From contig OX457029.1 of the NCBI GenBank assembly GCA_949752745.1, positions 46,482,000 to 46,545,999 of the forward strand: 64,000 bases of DNA, written 5' to 3'. The stretch comes from Protula sp. h YS-2021. Its lineage: Eukaryota; Annelida; Polychaeta; Sabellida; Serpulidae. Below, in pieces: positions 1 through 12,850 of this stretch. A program made the translations under genes and the position numbers. The notes under the pieces were generated by a model that searched no databases, was not told the DNA's origin, and saw only the letters and a program-made list of their open reading frames with translations. Within the stretch, counting starts at the first letter, position 1, and each line of letters begins with the position of its first letter.

Positions 1-260
1 GACGAGGAGGTCAATCTTTCTCTGAGGTCATGGACTAATGCTTAAGAAATGCGGATTTTACGGCGTCTAATCACCCTCTACCAGTTAGCCAAATTTCATC
101 AATCTTCAGCAATTGGGAAAAAACCAAACGCTGAAGCCAGCTGAAACTTGCACACTCAAGTTATAACGGCTTTGATTTTTGATTGAGAGTTGGGAGATCA
201 ATACACCGAGGCTGATTTCATGCCAGCTTAATCAGCTTCTTAAGCTGCTCTCATCTTCTT
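1..260 (+). repeat. M module of a D-M type repeat, copy 1
   Basis: This stretch matches 23930-24160 and 57770-57967 and, in part, 15650-15713. A reversed copy lies at 56041-56190. Shared words are 'gcggattttacggcgtctaat', 'ccaaatttcatca' and 'atcaatacaccgaggctga'. Here the end of the module runs uninterrupted into 'cagcttcttaagctgctctc', whereas at 24168 an element sits at this point, so this copy serves as the empty site. It is non-coding: the short open frames are not conserved between copies. Bases 261-1069 hold no gene that I can support. Confidence 0.7.
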
Positions 261-1069
261 GCCGCATGTTTCGCAAGTTTATTTTGTCGTGGGATTCTAT
301 CCGAACTGCACTCTGCGTCCAACAAAAAGGCAACTCAGAAATTATTCACTTATCAATGTTATTGACTGGTCAGTTCTGAGTACATGTAACATGCGGTCTC
401 GCTGCGCTTATATTCATAAGAAAAACAATGGGGTGAATAGGGGTGTTTTTAAAAGTCAAATTTTAAAAACCTTGGACTAAAAGGGGGCTATTTTCATACT
501 TAGCTCTCTTGTTATACAGACCGTTTTAAAAGTGATGAGCATACACGCAGGTAACTAAGTTTCTTGCGCCGCCCTGCACACCCGTAACATTTTTACTTTT
601 ACTAAGGCCATAAATCATTGTGCATGAACACTGTAGATGCTTCACAGGCAAGGTACTAGCACAGGACAAACATGAGAAAACACAATTCGCCACTTTAAAA
701 AAAAGACACAAAATATTATGATTTGCTTATTATAATTATGATTCATTGTGAATTCTTAACAAATGAAGCGCATTAAGCAATGCTACAGTTTTGCGTATAA
801 AGCTGAATGCGTGATCAGCTACACCAAAGACTGTTTACTACTTTTATAGTCTTTGGCTACACTTAGCGGCTGTAATCACACTTTGAAAGTTTAACTTTCC
901 TAGGGTAAATTCGTGCGAGCATCTCGATGTTTCTCTTTTTTTCTGCAAATAGTTTCCGCATAACTTATCACAAGTGGGGGTCTAGGAGTAGTTAATAATT
1001 GGGTGTTCTACCCCCTCCCCCCTAGGACTTAGCCGTCAGACCCCCCTCCCCCAGGACATAGTCGTTAGA

Positions 1070-1340
1070 ATCCCGGTGGGAAAAATTTTGTGACTTTTGC
1101 ATATTTACACGTTTCGGAGGATTCTGAACATTTTGGGTTGTTTGACCTGCCGACTTCCCCCACTCCCGTGGGAAAATTTTGTGATTTTTGTATATTTATC
1201 CGTTTCAGACGATTCTGAACATTTTTGGTTTTTTTGACCTCCCGAACCCTTGCCCCCACCCCCGTGGAAAATTATTTTTTGTGATTTTTAAATATTTAGA
1301 CGTTTCAGACGATTCTAAACATTTTTGGTATTTTTGCCCC
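1070..1340 (+). repeat. Minisatellite, three copies of about 94 bp
   Basis: Three imperfect copies begin at about 1076, 1168 and 1264. Each runs GTGGGAAAA, then 'ttgtgatttttgtatattta', 'cgtttcagacgattctgaac' and 'atttttggt', and ends in a C-rich tract. Upstream, 1005-1070 repeats a C-rich 'taggacttagccgtcagacccc' motif twice. No coding signal is visible. Confidence 0.7.
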
Positions 1341-1364
1341 CCCCTCCCCCCTTATATGGTTAGC

Positions 1365-2095
1365 ATGCGAGATATTACAAAAAATAGGCTCAAAATCGCT
1401 AATCGTTTTCGAGATAAGGGTCAACTTCCGTTTTTTACTTTGACCATGACAGAAGATGCCAAGGTCACCGAATTACATTTCACATGTCGTTTTTTAGGCC
1501 AAGGGCTCGAAAATAACTCAAAATCACTCTATCTTTGACCATTTTCGAGATAATGACCAATTTCCTTTTTATGACCTTAACCTGGATCGAGGAGGTCAAA
1601 GGCACAGGGATACCTTTTAGATGTCATCTTTTAGGCCTAAGGGCTCGAAAATAACTCAAAATCACTCTATCTTTGACCATTTTCGAGATAATGACCAATT
1701 TCCTTTTTATGACCTTAACCTGGATCGAGGAGGTCAAAGGCACAGGGATACCTTTTACATAACGTCTTTTAGGCCCAAAGGGTCTAAATTAGGCTCAAAA
1801 TCGCTGTCTCCAACCGTTTTCGAGACAATAGGCAAATTCTTCTTTTTTTTTTCTTTGTTTGTTTTTTTTTTTTTTTTTTTGCTTTGTTTTTTTTTTTTTT
1901 TTTTCTTTTTTTTGTTTTTTTTTTTTGTTTTTTTTTTGTTTTGAACCATGACCGAGGAGCTCTTAGATATCGTCTTTTAAGCCCAAAGGTTCGAAAAAAG
2001 CTCAAATCGCTCAAATTTCTAATCGTTTTCCGGATAATGACCAACTCCCGGTTTTTACCTTGACCGTGATAGAAGAGATCAAGGTCACCGAAGTG
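1365..2095 (+). repeat. Degenerate 139-bp-family array
   Basis: About five diverged monomers of the family seen in 15890-18360, in the same orientation. The marks are 'ttcgagataatg', 'caacttccg', 'gaccttgac', 'aaggtcaccga' and 'cttttaggcccaaagggt'. Two near-identical monomers, 1495-1620 and 1633-1757, are spaced 138 bp apart. The array is interrupted by a long poly-T tract. Confidence 0.75.
1842..1942 (+). repeat. Poly-T tract with scattered G and C
   Basis: A run of about 100 bases that is almost all T, broken by single G, C or A bases. It produces spurious Phe-rich and, on the other strand, Lys-rich open frames. It may be an old poly-A tail read on the other strand, or simple slippage; the sequence does not decide. 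Confidence 0.85.
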
Positions 2096-2099
2096 TGTC

Positions 2100-2332
2100 C
2101 CAGCTTTCTCCGCGGGAATGCTGTCAGACGCTGTTGAATTCCCGTCGTCTGGCGATTTAAGCTGCTGTATAACTTTGGTCAGCGCGATAGTTTGACCCGT
2201 GGTTAATTTAAGCTTCGCGACTGAACTAGAGTCGAGGTCCTCCAATTCCTCCTTAATAAGCTTATCGATCGTACTTTGGCGTATCTTACGTTCGAGCAAG
2301 TGGCTAGTAAACTGCTCAATGTTTGCTTCCAT
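2100..2332 (-). CDS. Possible first exon or fragment with a SAM-like domain
   Basis: The minus-strand frame starts at the ATG at 2332 and gives about 75 residues that look like real protein. After MEANIEQF comes a helical, Leu/Ile-rich stretch with pattern LLERKI..STIDKLI.EEL, then DLDSSSVAKLKLTTGQTIAL and KVIQQL. The spacing of LxxL, DL and 'L.tGQt..L' resembles a sterile-alpha-motif (SAM) helix bundle, a protein-interaction domain. I call this similarity from pattern only. Beyond about position 2100 the frame runs into 139-bp repeat sequence and poly-T, so the rest is not coding. It could be the first exon of a gene whose other exons are not visible, or a captured fragment. No convincing splice donor was identified. 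Confidence 0.4.
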
Positions 2333-2939
2333 TTTTTTTCTGTTTAATTATTTGCCAAAGCACAAAGAACAGAAAAGAAATTCTCGCTTTCCGACAGTAA
2401 ATTGTCACCATAGACGCAGTTATTGTTTTCGTCACAATTTCCTTTCAACTATCCAATTTTGTTCGTTTTTTGATTTCGTCACAATAAAACTCTTAGTCAC
2501 GCTTATTATTTCGTCACAGAACCATTTTATCCCAGTATATTTTTACAACTTTATTTCACAAGAAGAAATAAGTTCATAAAAAAACATACATTTTTTTAAC
2601 TTGTTAAAAGCAGTCCGATTTTTTGCGTTCTAATGCATTCGCCGCCAGCAAGCTAGTTGGTGTGATCTGTCACACCGGAGATGAGATGGGGCTTAAATAG
2701 ACAGAGGGGGCGTGTGAGGGGCTCGGTGACTGCTGCTAGGGGATTACTCAGGAGTAAGCATGCAAGCAAGAACATCTGTAAAATAAACATAGAGGCCATA
2801 ATTCGGCCTGCTATCGCGTTCAGGGAGACAGGGAGGCGTTAACAAAAAGAAGTTTAAACACAATTAACAAATAAACACTTAATTGTCCAAAAAACAACAT
2901 ATAAAAATACGCTTTTGCTTATGAAATATCAATAAATTT
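2333..2939. other. Intergenic, nothing recognised
   Basis: AT-rich DNA. The part next to 2332 is where a promoter for the SAM-like fragment would lie, but I see no clear TATA or initiator signal. Confidence 0.5.
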
Positions 2940-3118
2940 CTTCAAAAAGCGAATTTCACATTTTAAATTTCAATGTCGATTTTTGCATGTAAAATATTAA
3001 TGAATTTTTTTTTTTAAATTGAGCTGGACCAACTAGACATGCTACATTATGTCTCTGCCATATTTGCTCGTCATTGCCCCAGCCGTCTCCGAGGAGTTCG
3101 CGTGACGATATATATAGC
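2940..3118 (+). repeat. D module fragment, terminal hairpin lost
   Basis: Matches the D module seen complete at 18914-19426 (around an insertion). Shared words are 'tttcaatgtcgatttttgc', 'aaaatattaatgaatt', 'gagctggaccaactagacat', 'acattatgtctctgcca' and 'gaggagttcgcgtgacga'. The copy stops before the GGGGATT hairpin that ends other copies. Bases 3119-3695 hold nothing that I recognise. Confidence 0.7.
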
Positions 3119-3695
3119 CTTTAGCAAATGGGGAGCAAACATGATCCGGAATCACCAATGAACGTGCCATTTTTCATTTCTCCAAGAGAAAGTAAAATGG
3201 TTACATAAGCAATTAAAATTCCCAAAGCATGTCATTATACTATAGACATATCACTGAATAAAGTGTATAACAGCATAGAACTAAATCAATTACATATAAA
3301 CAGAATCAAATATTTCTTCAAACCTAAAATTAGTAATTTGGATTAGTAATCAGGAATGAAAATTGAGAAAACCTTTCTACCTTGGAATTCAATCCGTCAA
3401 ATCTGCCAAAGGTTGAATTTACACGGAGCTGGCAGATAAATAAAATAAATGATATCCTTTCATTACAATTAAATCATACAATTAAATCGAACCCTTTTTA
3501 GTTATTCTGACCGGCGATAGAAAACCTTCCTACAATTTGACAGTAATCAAACCAGAAGTACAGCTCAGGCAGCAAATTTATGATGCTTCAAATATTTCTC
3601 AAGGTCATCACAAACGACAGCCTAAATCAACGTGTTACTTCCCAACGCTACAGAATAAGTAGCAAACATTAAGGTTGGATCATTTACTTACTATT

Positions 3696-4857
3696 TCAGT
3701 ATTTTTTAATAAGAACAAAATATATGAATTGAAATTCTATAACGGTTGCAACAATGGTCAAGGTTACCACTTGGTCAAGGCGATCACTTAAATCTGCCTT
3801 AATCGTAATAGGCGGATTGTCATTCCTTAAGTATGTGGATGATTCCAAAACCGATTGAACCACATAGAGGGGACTATCAGCATCCATGTGCATTGCATTT
3901 AGGAAGCTTCTAAAGCTTGCATTGCGGAATCGGGTTTAAAGGTATCCAGAATAAGTTTTCAGTCATTTCCTTAATCCAGAAGTGTCATAGTTGCACGCTG
4001 CCGGAAAGGCACAATAAGTAAAGACTCCCTCATTACGACAAATTAGAGTGTCGCATGTGTGCAATTCCCATACCGTCACTGTTTAGATAAATTCGAGCAC
4101 ACATTTTGTAACCATAAGCGTCAGTACAGGACGGCTAGCTGTATATGGACTAGTGCCAACATACATGTCTTGCAAGAATTTGTTCTTAGGTTTTTAGCAT
4201 TACTTCCTTACCCAAACACACAATGCTGTTTATGCTTCATGTATTGAAGTTTACAGTATAAATAAATACATCAAATCTAAGACGGAAACCTAGCTTTTAG
4301 GTTTATATACGGTATCTAAATTTTAGCAATTAGTTCTTCAGTGACCGTTCCATGATTTATTTCTGCTCTTCCTATTTTTATGATGTCTTCGTATTTGCCT
4401 CTTGATTGTTATTTTCAAATGTTTTAACTGAATGCACAATCAGTCTTGAATTTGGACAAAAAACAATATCACCTGCGTGATCGTGAATGAGATGTTGGCT
4501 TAAAAGCCGCCACTTCGGGGTGTCACAGCACAATGGTCTGCATGGGCAGAATACTTCCATATTGAATAGCTCGTTGTCCGTCGCACGGTCATTGCGCATG
4601 CTATCATGGGTGATAGGCAGGCATTCTTCCTCGCCGCCGGGACATACTGGTGTTTCATCCTGACTAAAAAGCTTCTGCTCGCAAATACTGCACATTCTGT
4701 GTCCGCATGGTGTCTGCTCTACTGGCGGACGGAGTACATTGGTGCACAAACGGCATATATATTCAACTGGTATGGCAGATACGAAATCGACGGTATCATG
4801 GAATGAGTCATCTTTTATATAAGGGCAAGGATAAGGTAGTGGCGAAGCTGACGCCAT
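3696..4857 (-). pseudogene. Broken TRAF-family gene (RING kept, middle deleted, MATH frameshifted)
   Basis: Reading from 4857 leftwards, 159 residues stay open. They begin with a RING finger of spacing C35-C38-C51-H53-C56-C59-C72-C79, the same spacing as in the intact TRAF at 29740-31320. One TRAF-type zinc-finger segment with the shared word TPKWRLL follows. The frame then ends near 4378. From about 4155 down to 3730 the DNA again matches the MATH (TRAF-C) domain of the intact gene, for example YGYKMCARIYLN and SPL.V.QSVLESSTYL. This part carries a frameshift and stops, the first soon after the 'SDGMG' position. The remaining zinc fingers and the coiled coil are missing. The N-terminal RING part could still make a short protein, but the whole cannot encode a full TRAF. 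Confidence 0.85.
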
Positions 4858-5899
4858 ATTTACTTAGCTTTATCCACCATAACCTTAATTCAAAATATAG
4901 ATTAATTGTTGATTAATTTGTCAGTTTTATCTTAGGAATGGTTAATTCTAAATCCCTTATTTAGATTTTATAGGATGTTTATCTTTTTTAGATTTTATAG
5001 GATGTTTATCTTTTTTTATGCCTCGCATATCGGTTGTGGAATAAACTGGCATACGGTTAGAAATACAAGCAGCATATCCTAAGAAATAATGAAGTGATCA
5101 CACACTTCCAATTTATTGTTTATCACATGTTTGTAACAGCTGAAATTTTCTTGTAGGCTCAAGAGAAATCTGAGTACCTAGTAGACTTTACATATTGAAA
5201 TTATCCAATAAGATATACGATATGTCCCCCTGTTTCCAGTTACTTTATTTTTAATTACACAACTAATTATCTGAATTATTACAGCTAGTGATTATCTCTG
5301 TTGAATCATATCATTTATTTAAACTTACTTGATTCCTTTCTGTCAAATTTCAAGCGTTTACATTGTATCAGAAAGAGCAAATCAGCTTAATGTAGTTACG
5401 GTGCCAAATCCATAACAACTTACACAATAATTATTTAGTGTAGTTTAGTGTACTTCACTCAGCTGCAAACTATTTGATGGTTGGAGATTTCGAACACGTG
5501 ACTTTATTGAAATACTGAATTTGTACAGTTGTGTTTCATAAAGCCTCCGTCCTGTCGTATCTAACAAATTTTCTCACTAATAAATATGCCACTTCCCACA
5601 TTTTATACATGACACATTTGAATAAAATAAAGTAATCTGTCGAAGGCGTACGGTTTTGTTTTTATCGATTATTATAGTGTGCTTAATAAGAATGACTACA
5701 GCAATGGATTCACACAAAATTTGTAAATTCACACAGACATCTCAAAAAGGCGTTTAGATGTATCTTAACTTGAATTAAAGATATGCGTTATTCATTTACA
5801 GATAACTTTATCAGCTGGATATTAGACAGGACTTTAGAAAGTTTCATTTGAACAAGTTTTTAATAGTTTTAGAAAAATAAGACCTTTGACCTCATACAA
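4858..5899. other. AT-rich intergenic DNA with one small direct repeat
   Basis: No gene is seen. At 4963-5016 the word 'tagattttataggatgttta' plus a T-run occurs twice in tandem, with a period of about 27 bp. The 5' flank of the TRAF relic lies at 4858-4920 and shows no clear promoter element. Confidence 0.6.
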
Positions 5900-6850
5900 A
5901 TGTGTCCTGAAATCGGGTTGGGTATTAACTTTATCCCATTTTTGGGATGGGGAGGGGAGTACGTAATTTATCTTGCAGGTATTTCAATCTTCTTTTTCTA
6001 TACAAATCCAGGTACAGGTGTTTTATCTCGGTCTGAAAGAGGGTCACTACAGACAAGTTTAGGGTACACCTTTTTATCTTGGTCTGGAAGATGGTCACTA
6101 AAAGGTTTTACTGTATGTCTTTTTCGGCAGTGCATGGTGGTCACCAGAATGTTTTGGAAAACGCTGAAATACCCAGCGTATTTATTAACCAACCAATTTT
6201 AAACCTTCTCCGATGTTCAGCGTCTAAGAAGTCTCACATACAAGATTTTAATGTAATGACATCATACGCCTTTCTTAATTTTGCTACCTATGTCAGAAGC
6301 CGAGAGAGTCGTTCGACTGACCCAAGAAATATTCATATAAAATTTCAAGTCGATATGACTTACCGTTGTCGAGATATTTTGGAGATCTGTTCCAAAATGT
6401 ATACAGTTTTACGTGATCACGTAAACGCCGCACTCGCGCATTCTTCTAGAAACAAAATTTGACAGAATCTTTTGAAACTACGAAGCAACAATCCCACCAA
6501 GTTGGAACTTTCTCCAATGTTCAGTGGTAACGTAACGACGTTATAGACTTGTCTTAATCATGGAAATGCGTCAAAACTTGAAAGAACCGAGATCTAAGTA
6601 AAGAATACAGATCAAATTTGAAATCGATCCGACTTTTCATTCTTGAGATATCTTGTACACAACAAGTTGTTCGCAACAGACTGACACAACCACGCACACG
6701 CAAGCGCGCACATACATACACACATAGAACGTGCAAACACTCTATGTCTACCTTGGTCGGGGAGGCATACGGCTCGTGAAGCAAAAAAACTTGTGGAACT
6801 CGTCAAGCTTAAACAATGTTTAGAATCTATAGTGAATATGGTTTTGCAGC
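5900..6850 (+). repeat. Diverged repeat cluster
   Basis: Two levels of weak repetition are visible. 'ttttatctcggtctgaaaga' and 'tttttatcttggtctggaag', each followed by 'ggtcacta', recur about 60 bp apart at 6020-6110. A larger pair, about 6185-6430 and 6500-6690, shares 'ttctccgatgttcag' / 'ttctccaatgttcag', 'tcaagtcgat' / 'gaaatcgat' and 'gagatat'. A short CA-rich tract lies at 6690-6725. No coding potential is convincing. Confidence 0.4.
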
Positions 6851-9800
6851 CTTCCTTTCACTTCTTAGATTCCTACTGCTTACGGCTTGCTGCCCATGGT
6901 TTGAAGCCAAAACAGCAAAATTGCACTGGTGGCCACAAAACACGATTCTCAACACTTTTTAGAATTCTATAAAAAAAATTTGTTAAAAGCCATCCCAATT
7001 TGTCAGCTGCACTGAAACTCTACACAGCTTTTGACATGCTATATACATGTAAACATTCTGACGCTGAGAAAAGGTCTATTTGAGGTTGTAATCTGGTTTT
7101 TGACACAGTATTAAATAGACGTTGGATAAGTAACGAACAACAAAACTCCACTTCCACAAAATGAAGTTTGGTTTGGTTGTAATCACAACCATAAGGGTGT
7201 TTCTCATTCACTCTGTCTGAAAATAAACGGTACATGGCGTCATAATGACGAAAACACATGGCGTAGATACAATCAAAATGAGACAGGTATCTAAAATCAG
7301 ATACGGTTATATCCGAAATCCTCAGTTACCGCTCACTGAAAAATGGTTGTTGCACATGAACCATTGATTCGCTATTATTGGCAGTATCATGTGAGTCACA
7401 TTCAAACAGTGACTTAGTTATGTCATTATTTTTAACAAAAAAGGTTAAAATAATGACATTTAAACCTGGTACTGGTAATGACTGGATGCTTTGAAACTTG
7501 ACTAAAACCAGAACATAGATTATAGGGTGATTCAGACAGCCAAGTATTTACTGCCTACTTTCGAAATATTTTCATTAAAATTGACTTCTTACATATCCTG
7601 TGCTACTCATTTACCCAGAGAACTTTGACGGAGCGATGACCACTATCCCTTATGGTTGTCGCGACGTCTATATGACACTGTCTACGTCTAAATAAATTGG
7701 TAGGTAGACGATGTGAAAATTGGGGGAAGGGGTAACACACACCCAATCCCCACCATTATTTAGGCATCTGCAAAAGAAGACCTAAATATCTCAAAGTACT
7801 TATGGCGGTAAAAGAAATCCTATGGATACACTTTACAAACTCGTGCGAATTCAATAAACTGTGGGGAGTGAAAATCAGAAAGTGCAATTAAGCTTAAACC
7901 ACTACCGACAGTGACATTGTTGTTAGAGTATAATAATGTCTACTAAAACACGACAGTTTGAGAATAATCCACTAGCCTTTGCAATGAACACGGACAGAGT
8001 CACCACGCTCAGATATTAGGCAAGTGTAATCAAATAAGTGTGGTTTGTTATATTTCTGTATCAGAGGTGGTATTTTCATTTTAATTTATTTAACTAATTT
8101 TCTAATCTCCAGCATCCCATGAATAATTAAGATAATTACACTGTTATTTTACTAAGGCGTGTGCATTCACTTATCCCCATTTTATCAGGGTTTCCCTCTA
8201 ATATGATAAACATAATGCCATAAAAATTTATCGCGATCCGATAAGAAAGAAAGCACAATTCTGCTGCATGAGGTCATTTACTAAAACTGATAATACTTAC
8301 TAATGCACAACATAAGGTGAGAATCATATAGTATAAACAACGTATATATAAAATCAAGGTTTTTCTCAAGATAACTTGTAATAATAACGGTCCAATACAA
8401 ACCGACGATAAAAACGAATTATTGCATTGAAAGGCACATAATGGAATCAAATATATATCACTCTACATAATATTCTCTGAGGGATTTTGTTGTCTATACA
8501 GTAACAGAAAACATAATTATTAAAGAAGGAAGGTGGATGGGTGAAAGTCTTGGCACCAGGTCCGAAACTTTGTCCAGTATATTTAACACCCCTTGTTATT
8601 TGCCGGGCTTTTAAACAGCCTAAAAAGTACACAATCCAAAATCGCTGGCTATAAAGAAGAATATGTGCAGGTTGTCATATTCTCTATTTTTTTATTATGC
8701 AGTAGAATAGTCTCGGTGTTGCTTTTCGACAACAGTGTGTGTTTATCAATGTCCTTTGTTATATTCATTTCTTTGTGCAAAGAATTTTCTCTAAAAGTGC
8801 GGAGAAACCTTTTCCAGTATGACATTCTGGTAAATCTACATTATTCGGTATTTAGGTATGTTTATACAACTTACTTTGAGTAGTGTATCTCAGCTATTAT
8901 GGTTGAAAACATTTGTTTCGAGACGGATCGAGAACTTTTAAGGTTGTGCCCCAGAACTAACCTTAGTTCCATTACACATAAATGATATGGTTATAAGGTG
9001 GTTCTTAAATCCGTTTTATTATTAATAGCTGGTAATATCTTTTATTGATAATATGTGATACGAAGTTTGTGCGTTTGCAATAATCAACAGAAATGTTGTG
9101 CCTCCGCAATTTGTTTATTGAGTATTATTTACAAGATTACTTTGCATTTATTTTGTAATTGACCCATAGTTTAATAACGGAAATTGCTGACCCAAGTGCA
9201 AATGCAGTAGGGCAAAGGTGCAACATCTAAAGGGAACACACATATATTGCAAACCCATTCATTCAAATGACTCTTCTAAAAATAAATAAAGCGTTTACAT
9301 ATAGCGATGACACGCCAAGAGTCCCCGAAGTGTACCCCCATAAGAAGCTACAAGATCGAGAATCATCAGCTGGTTCCAGCACACAGCGTGCAGGAATTGT
9401 GTTCAATCATTTCAGTCAGCATTGCCTGTATTGGCTCCAAATTTTCTTCAGCAGACTGAGTCATCATCAAATTGGTCAGTTTTGCTTAACCTTACTCCCG
9501 TTACAAGTTTTGTAAGAGCACGTTCTGCATTACTGACCTTTGTCCAAGAAATGCTTTTTGACGTTTTAAGAGCTTGTGGCACCATTTTTGCCACATTCCC
9601 GTAACCTGATCGTTAGTGGACGGTTTGCGGACGGCACACGGTATCCTCACGCTCTTAGAACGGTGGGTCCTAGGGTCTGACCTCGGATGGTACTTATTTA
9701 TCACAGTCAGTTCCGTCTCCTTCTGGCACTTCTCGTAACGGATGGTCGAAACGGGATGAGAAGGCAAACATGCCTAAAAGCTTCCCTTTTTATCTATAAT

Positions 9801-9879
9801 TGTCTTAATTGACTTCTGAATACAATTTAAGATGATTTTAACGCACTTAGTCACTGAATAGAGCTTGGAGTGATGTGCT
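6851..9879. other. AT-rich intergenic DNA, no gene recognised
   Basis: Short open frames have no recognisable protein pattern. Around 7560-7690 the DNA resembles the interior of the MITE at 27921-28560: shared 'gacttcttacatatcctg' / 'gacttcatacgtatcctg', then a 'cgcgacgtct' motif. A decayed relative is likely there. A minus-strand frame at 9501-9767 is 88 codons long and basic, but I cannot assign it. Confidence 0.45.
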
Positions 9880-12850
9880 AAGTGTTCCACAATTTAGCAA
9901 CTGTGTGTTTACACTTACACTTATTTCATGGTCTCTTTTTCTGTTTATTTTTCAGCCATGACAGAGGCCAGTCTGCGGTCACCGTCGAAAGAACTGCAGT
10001 CCGCTCACCCACCCCTCTGAAACCACACTCACTGTGCGACATTTGCAAAAGAGCCAATGGCCTTTTACTCTGCATTGAATCACAGAGTCATTAAGAGTGC
10101 CAACAGTTAACACACAAAGACTAAGACTTATCAAAATCGGGCCAAAAACGAACACCAAGAGATAGACGCAAACCTTATCACTTTCATTTATCACGAAGGA
10201 ATTCGTTGGGAATACCATGAGAAAGAAGGGGTTGGTGATTTTGGACCATACATCTACACTGGTTCAGGTGGATGCATGGGCACGTAGCCGCAACTCAGAA
10301 AAAGCCCAGGAAGGCGAAGACCGTCGGTATTCCGGAAGGCATGGGCTGCTGGTTAGCCGGACAAATTACCCGCATCGGATAGTAATCTCCAGTCTCCAAA
10401 TTAAAGGTGACCATTAGCCATACGTGATAACGAGCCGGTTAGGCATCCCCGCGCAGGATGGACTGCCCATTTAGTTGGCACCAACGCAACTGCACATCTT
10501 ACCAAGTGACTCGTGGAACCTTTCGGCCTTTCTGTCGCTGCAGAGGCAACTTCAACGACAGACAAAAGAGTTATAACAGACAGTCAGGGGCGGGAGGCGA
10601 GATAGACTAAGCCACGGTGTCACTCCACGACGGAGACCCAAGCTTTGATTTCAACTCCTGTCTCTCATCCAGTGTTAGAACCAGGGGAAGTACAGGAGAC
10701 TGGTAGTCAGTGAACAAGAGTCCTCAGGCCTTCCACCGTCAGATCAAGTATCGGCATTGATTCTGGAAGATGATGAGCTCCTCTAAATCCACACATCGCC
10801 CTAGCTCCCATCTCCTCTAACAAAAAAGCGAGAAATTTATACGCCATCAGGGGCAGTTAGCACACGGCAGGAAGCAAAGGAAACCTCAGACGGCCCCCGG
10901 CTGGACGCAGAGGAAGCCGAAAAATCCTCCACTCCTCCAATTTTAGACCGAAAGTTGATTATATACGCTCGCTGGACCGAGGTTAACGTCTTTAGAGAGA
11001 CCCGACAGCAGCACGAAGACGCCCCATCCAGACTCCTTCACCCCTGACTTCCCACCGCCAGAGAAAGACATAAACTATCCGTGACTTCTTCCACCGCAGC
11101 ACCGGAGATGAACCGTTCAGAGACGCGATCAATGAGCCCACCTCACCATCGTCACCTTTGGCACGCCCTGTCTCTATAGCATCTCCCATACGTATAACAC
11201 ACTTGCACAGTCCAAAAAGCTGTCGGTTTGGATGCTGGCAGTGCGCAGCGACTCGGACATTCCTTTAGTGGAAAAGAATGCCAGGACCATCGAGGCCTCT
11301 TCCCGCCATTTTTCTTAATATCATGTCCTCTCAGGACCCTACATTGAAAGTCTTAAGACAAGATGGGGGCCTAGGTTTCAGTGATCCAGTCACTCCAGTC
11401 CTTCAAACTTCTGCAATAGCTGGACCTCTCGACACGCAACTTTGTGAAGCTCTTGACTTTTCTGATGACTTCCATGGCCTGCCTGCTGTGTAAGGTATGT
11501 CTTCAATACTGCTGGTCCATTGTCAAGGGGCTGCAAGGCCCTTAATTTCGGAGAGAAGGAACTGTTTCCTCCGCGGAGGTGGAAAAAGTGAAGCAAGAAA
11601 GTCATTGTCCCCGGTTTTACTCTGAGTCGAGGATGTCCCTTACCTCCTTTCGCCAACCAACAAAGCGTAAGAACTAACGGCGCACTCCATCGGAACAGTC
11701 CAGGTCCGGCTTTCACGTTCAGTGATCCCATCCGAGATACCCAAGCCAGCAAGGAATAGCAAGCCGGAGGGACAACACACATAGCATTCGGACAGTAGCC
11801 AACTGAATTACCACCAGGAGACAAAGGTCTCGTTTCTTGGCGATACTTTCTTTCGCTTAGAAAAATTATAAGATTTACTGTCCTGCACCTCCTCCTTGCC
11901 CGTACGCGGAAGGCTAGGCACGTTCTGTTAAGCCTGGGAGAGTAGTCCGTTGGCTCAAAAACGGCTACCCACACCTTTCCAAACAGTGTCCGAGGGGTTA
12001 CAAGTTTTCTGTTCTCCTTACCACCCAGGCTCGTCACAGAAAGACTTAACCCTGCAAGAAAAGGTAGAAGACCATCGGAGCAAAGATACGAGAGGAAATG
12101 CCAGACAATATGTCATGCTCCTTGAGCAGAGTTTTTCTGGTTCCCAATAAGTGAGGGGCTCAGGGACAGATTTCTCATCCCTCAACGAGCATCTTCAAGT
12201 CATCTCGTTCTAGATGGACACGGCTCTTGTCATAAAGAAACTCTACAAGGCAAGGATGACTGACATGTCCATATACCTATTCCATGGTTGCCTTCATGTT
12301 GGCTTCATCATTCATCCAGAAAATATTTCTGTTTCCTAATAAGCCAGTGTTCCAGGTAGTGTCCCAATACTTGGACGATCGGTTTCTGGCTCACTTACAC
12401 AAGAGAGGCAGCCCATCTCCAGACAATTCGTCTGGGAAAAAGGCCTTACAGGTAGGTCTCGTAGTAAATCTGCCAAATTCTGAGTTAAGCCCAAAACAGG
12501 AAATAATTTCCGTAAGGGATAGGTGGGACTTTTCAATAGCCCAAGCATTTGACATTGAAAGGCAGCAAAAGATTTTGCGAGCCAACCTGGGCATACCAGC
12601 AGACCAATAGTCAATCTATAAGCCATGGACTACAAGTGGCTACCGAAAAAAACGGTACCTTTAGTCCGTCTACATTACAGACACTTCCAAAGTCAGAAAA
12701 GTGTGGCTCTGATTGAAGGAAGGTCTCCCAAAGCCACAATAAGAGTTTCACAGAGTGCTCAGTCTCCCCTCCTCCGGTGGTGCGATCTTTTTATCCAGCT
12801 CCAAAGCTAGAAAAGGGGGCATGTCCTGTACCAGCTGTTTCCATAGTTCC
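9880..12850 (+). mobile_element. DIRS-like retroelement relic 1, degenerate
   Basis: Several short plus-strand frames resemble pieces of one retroelement polyprotein. At 10021-10090 a gag-like Cys motif, PHSLCDICKR...LLLC, closely matches PHLLCDRC in relic 2 near 59935. Near 12210-12310 a broken 'LHV..IHPE' motif resembles the reverse-transcriptase palm start of DIRS elements. At 12368-12379 the codons spell YLDD, the reverse-transcriptase catalytic motif. Then come VNLPNSELSPKQ (the usual 'VNLEKSEL.P.Q' block) and, at 12520-12610, a DFSIAQA segment that matches the DFNLARA segment of relic 2. The reading frame is broken many times, so it is dead. Assignment to DIRS rather than another retroelement clade rests on these motifs. 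Confidence 0.55.

Noticed and set aside
1755..1949. Lys-rich and Phe-rich frames around 1750-1950
   Set aside because: Produced by the poly-T tract.
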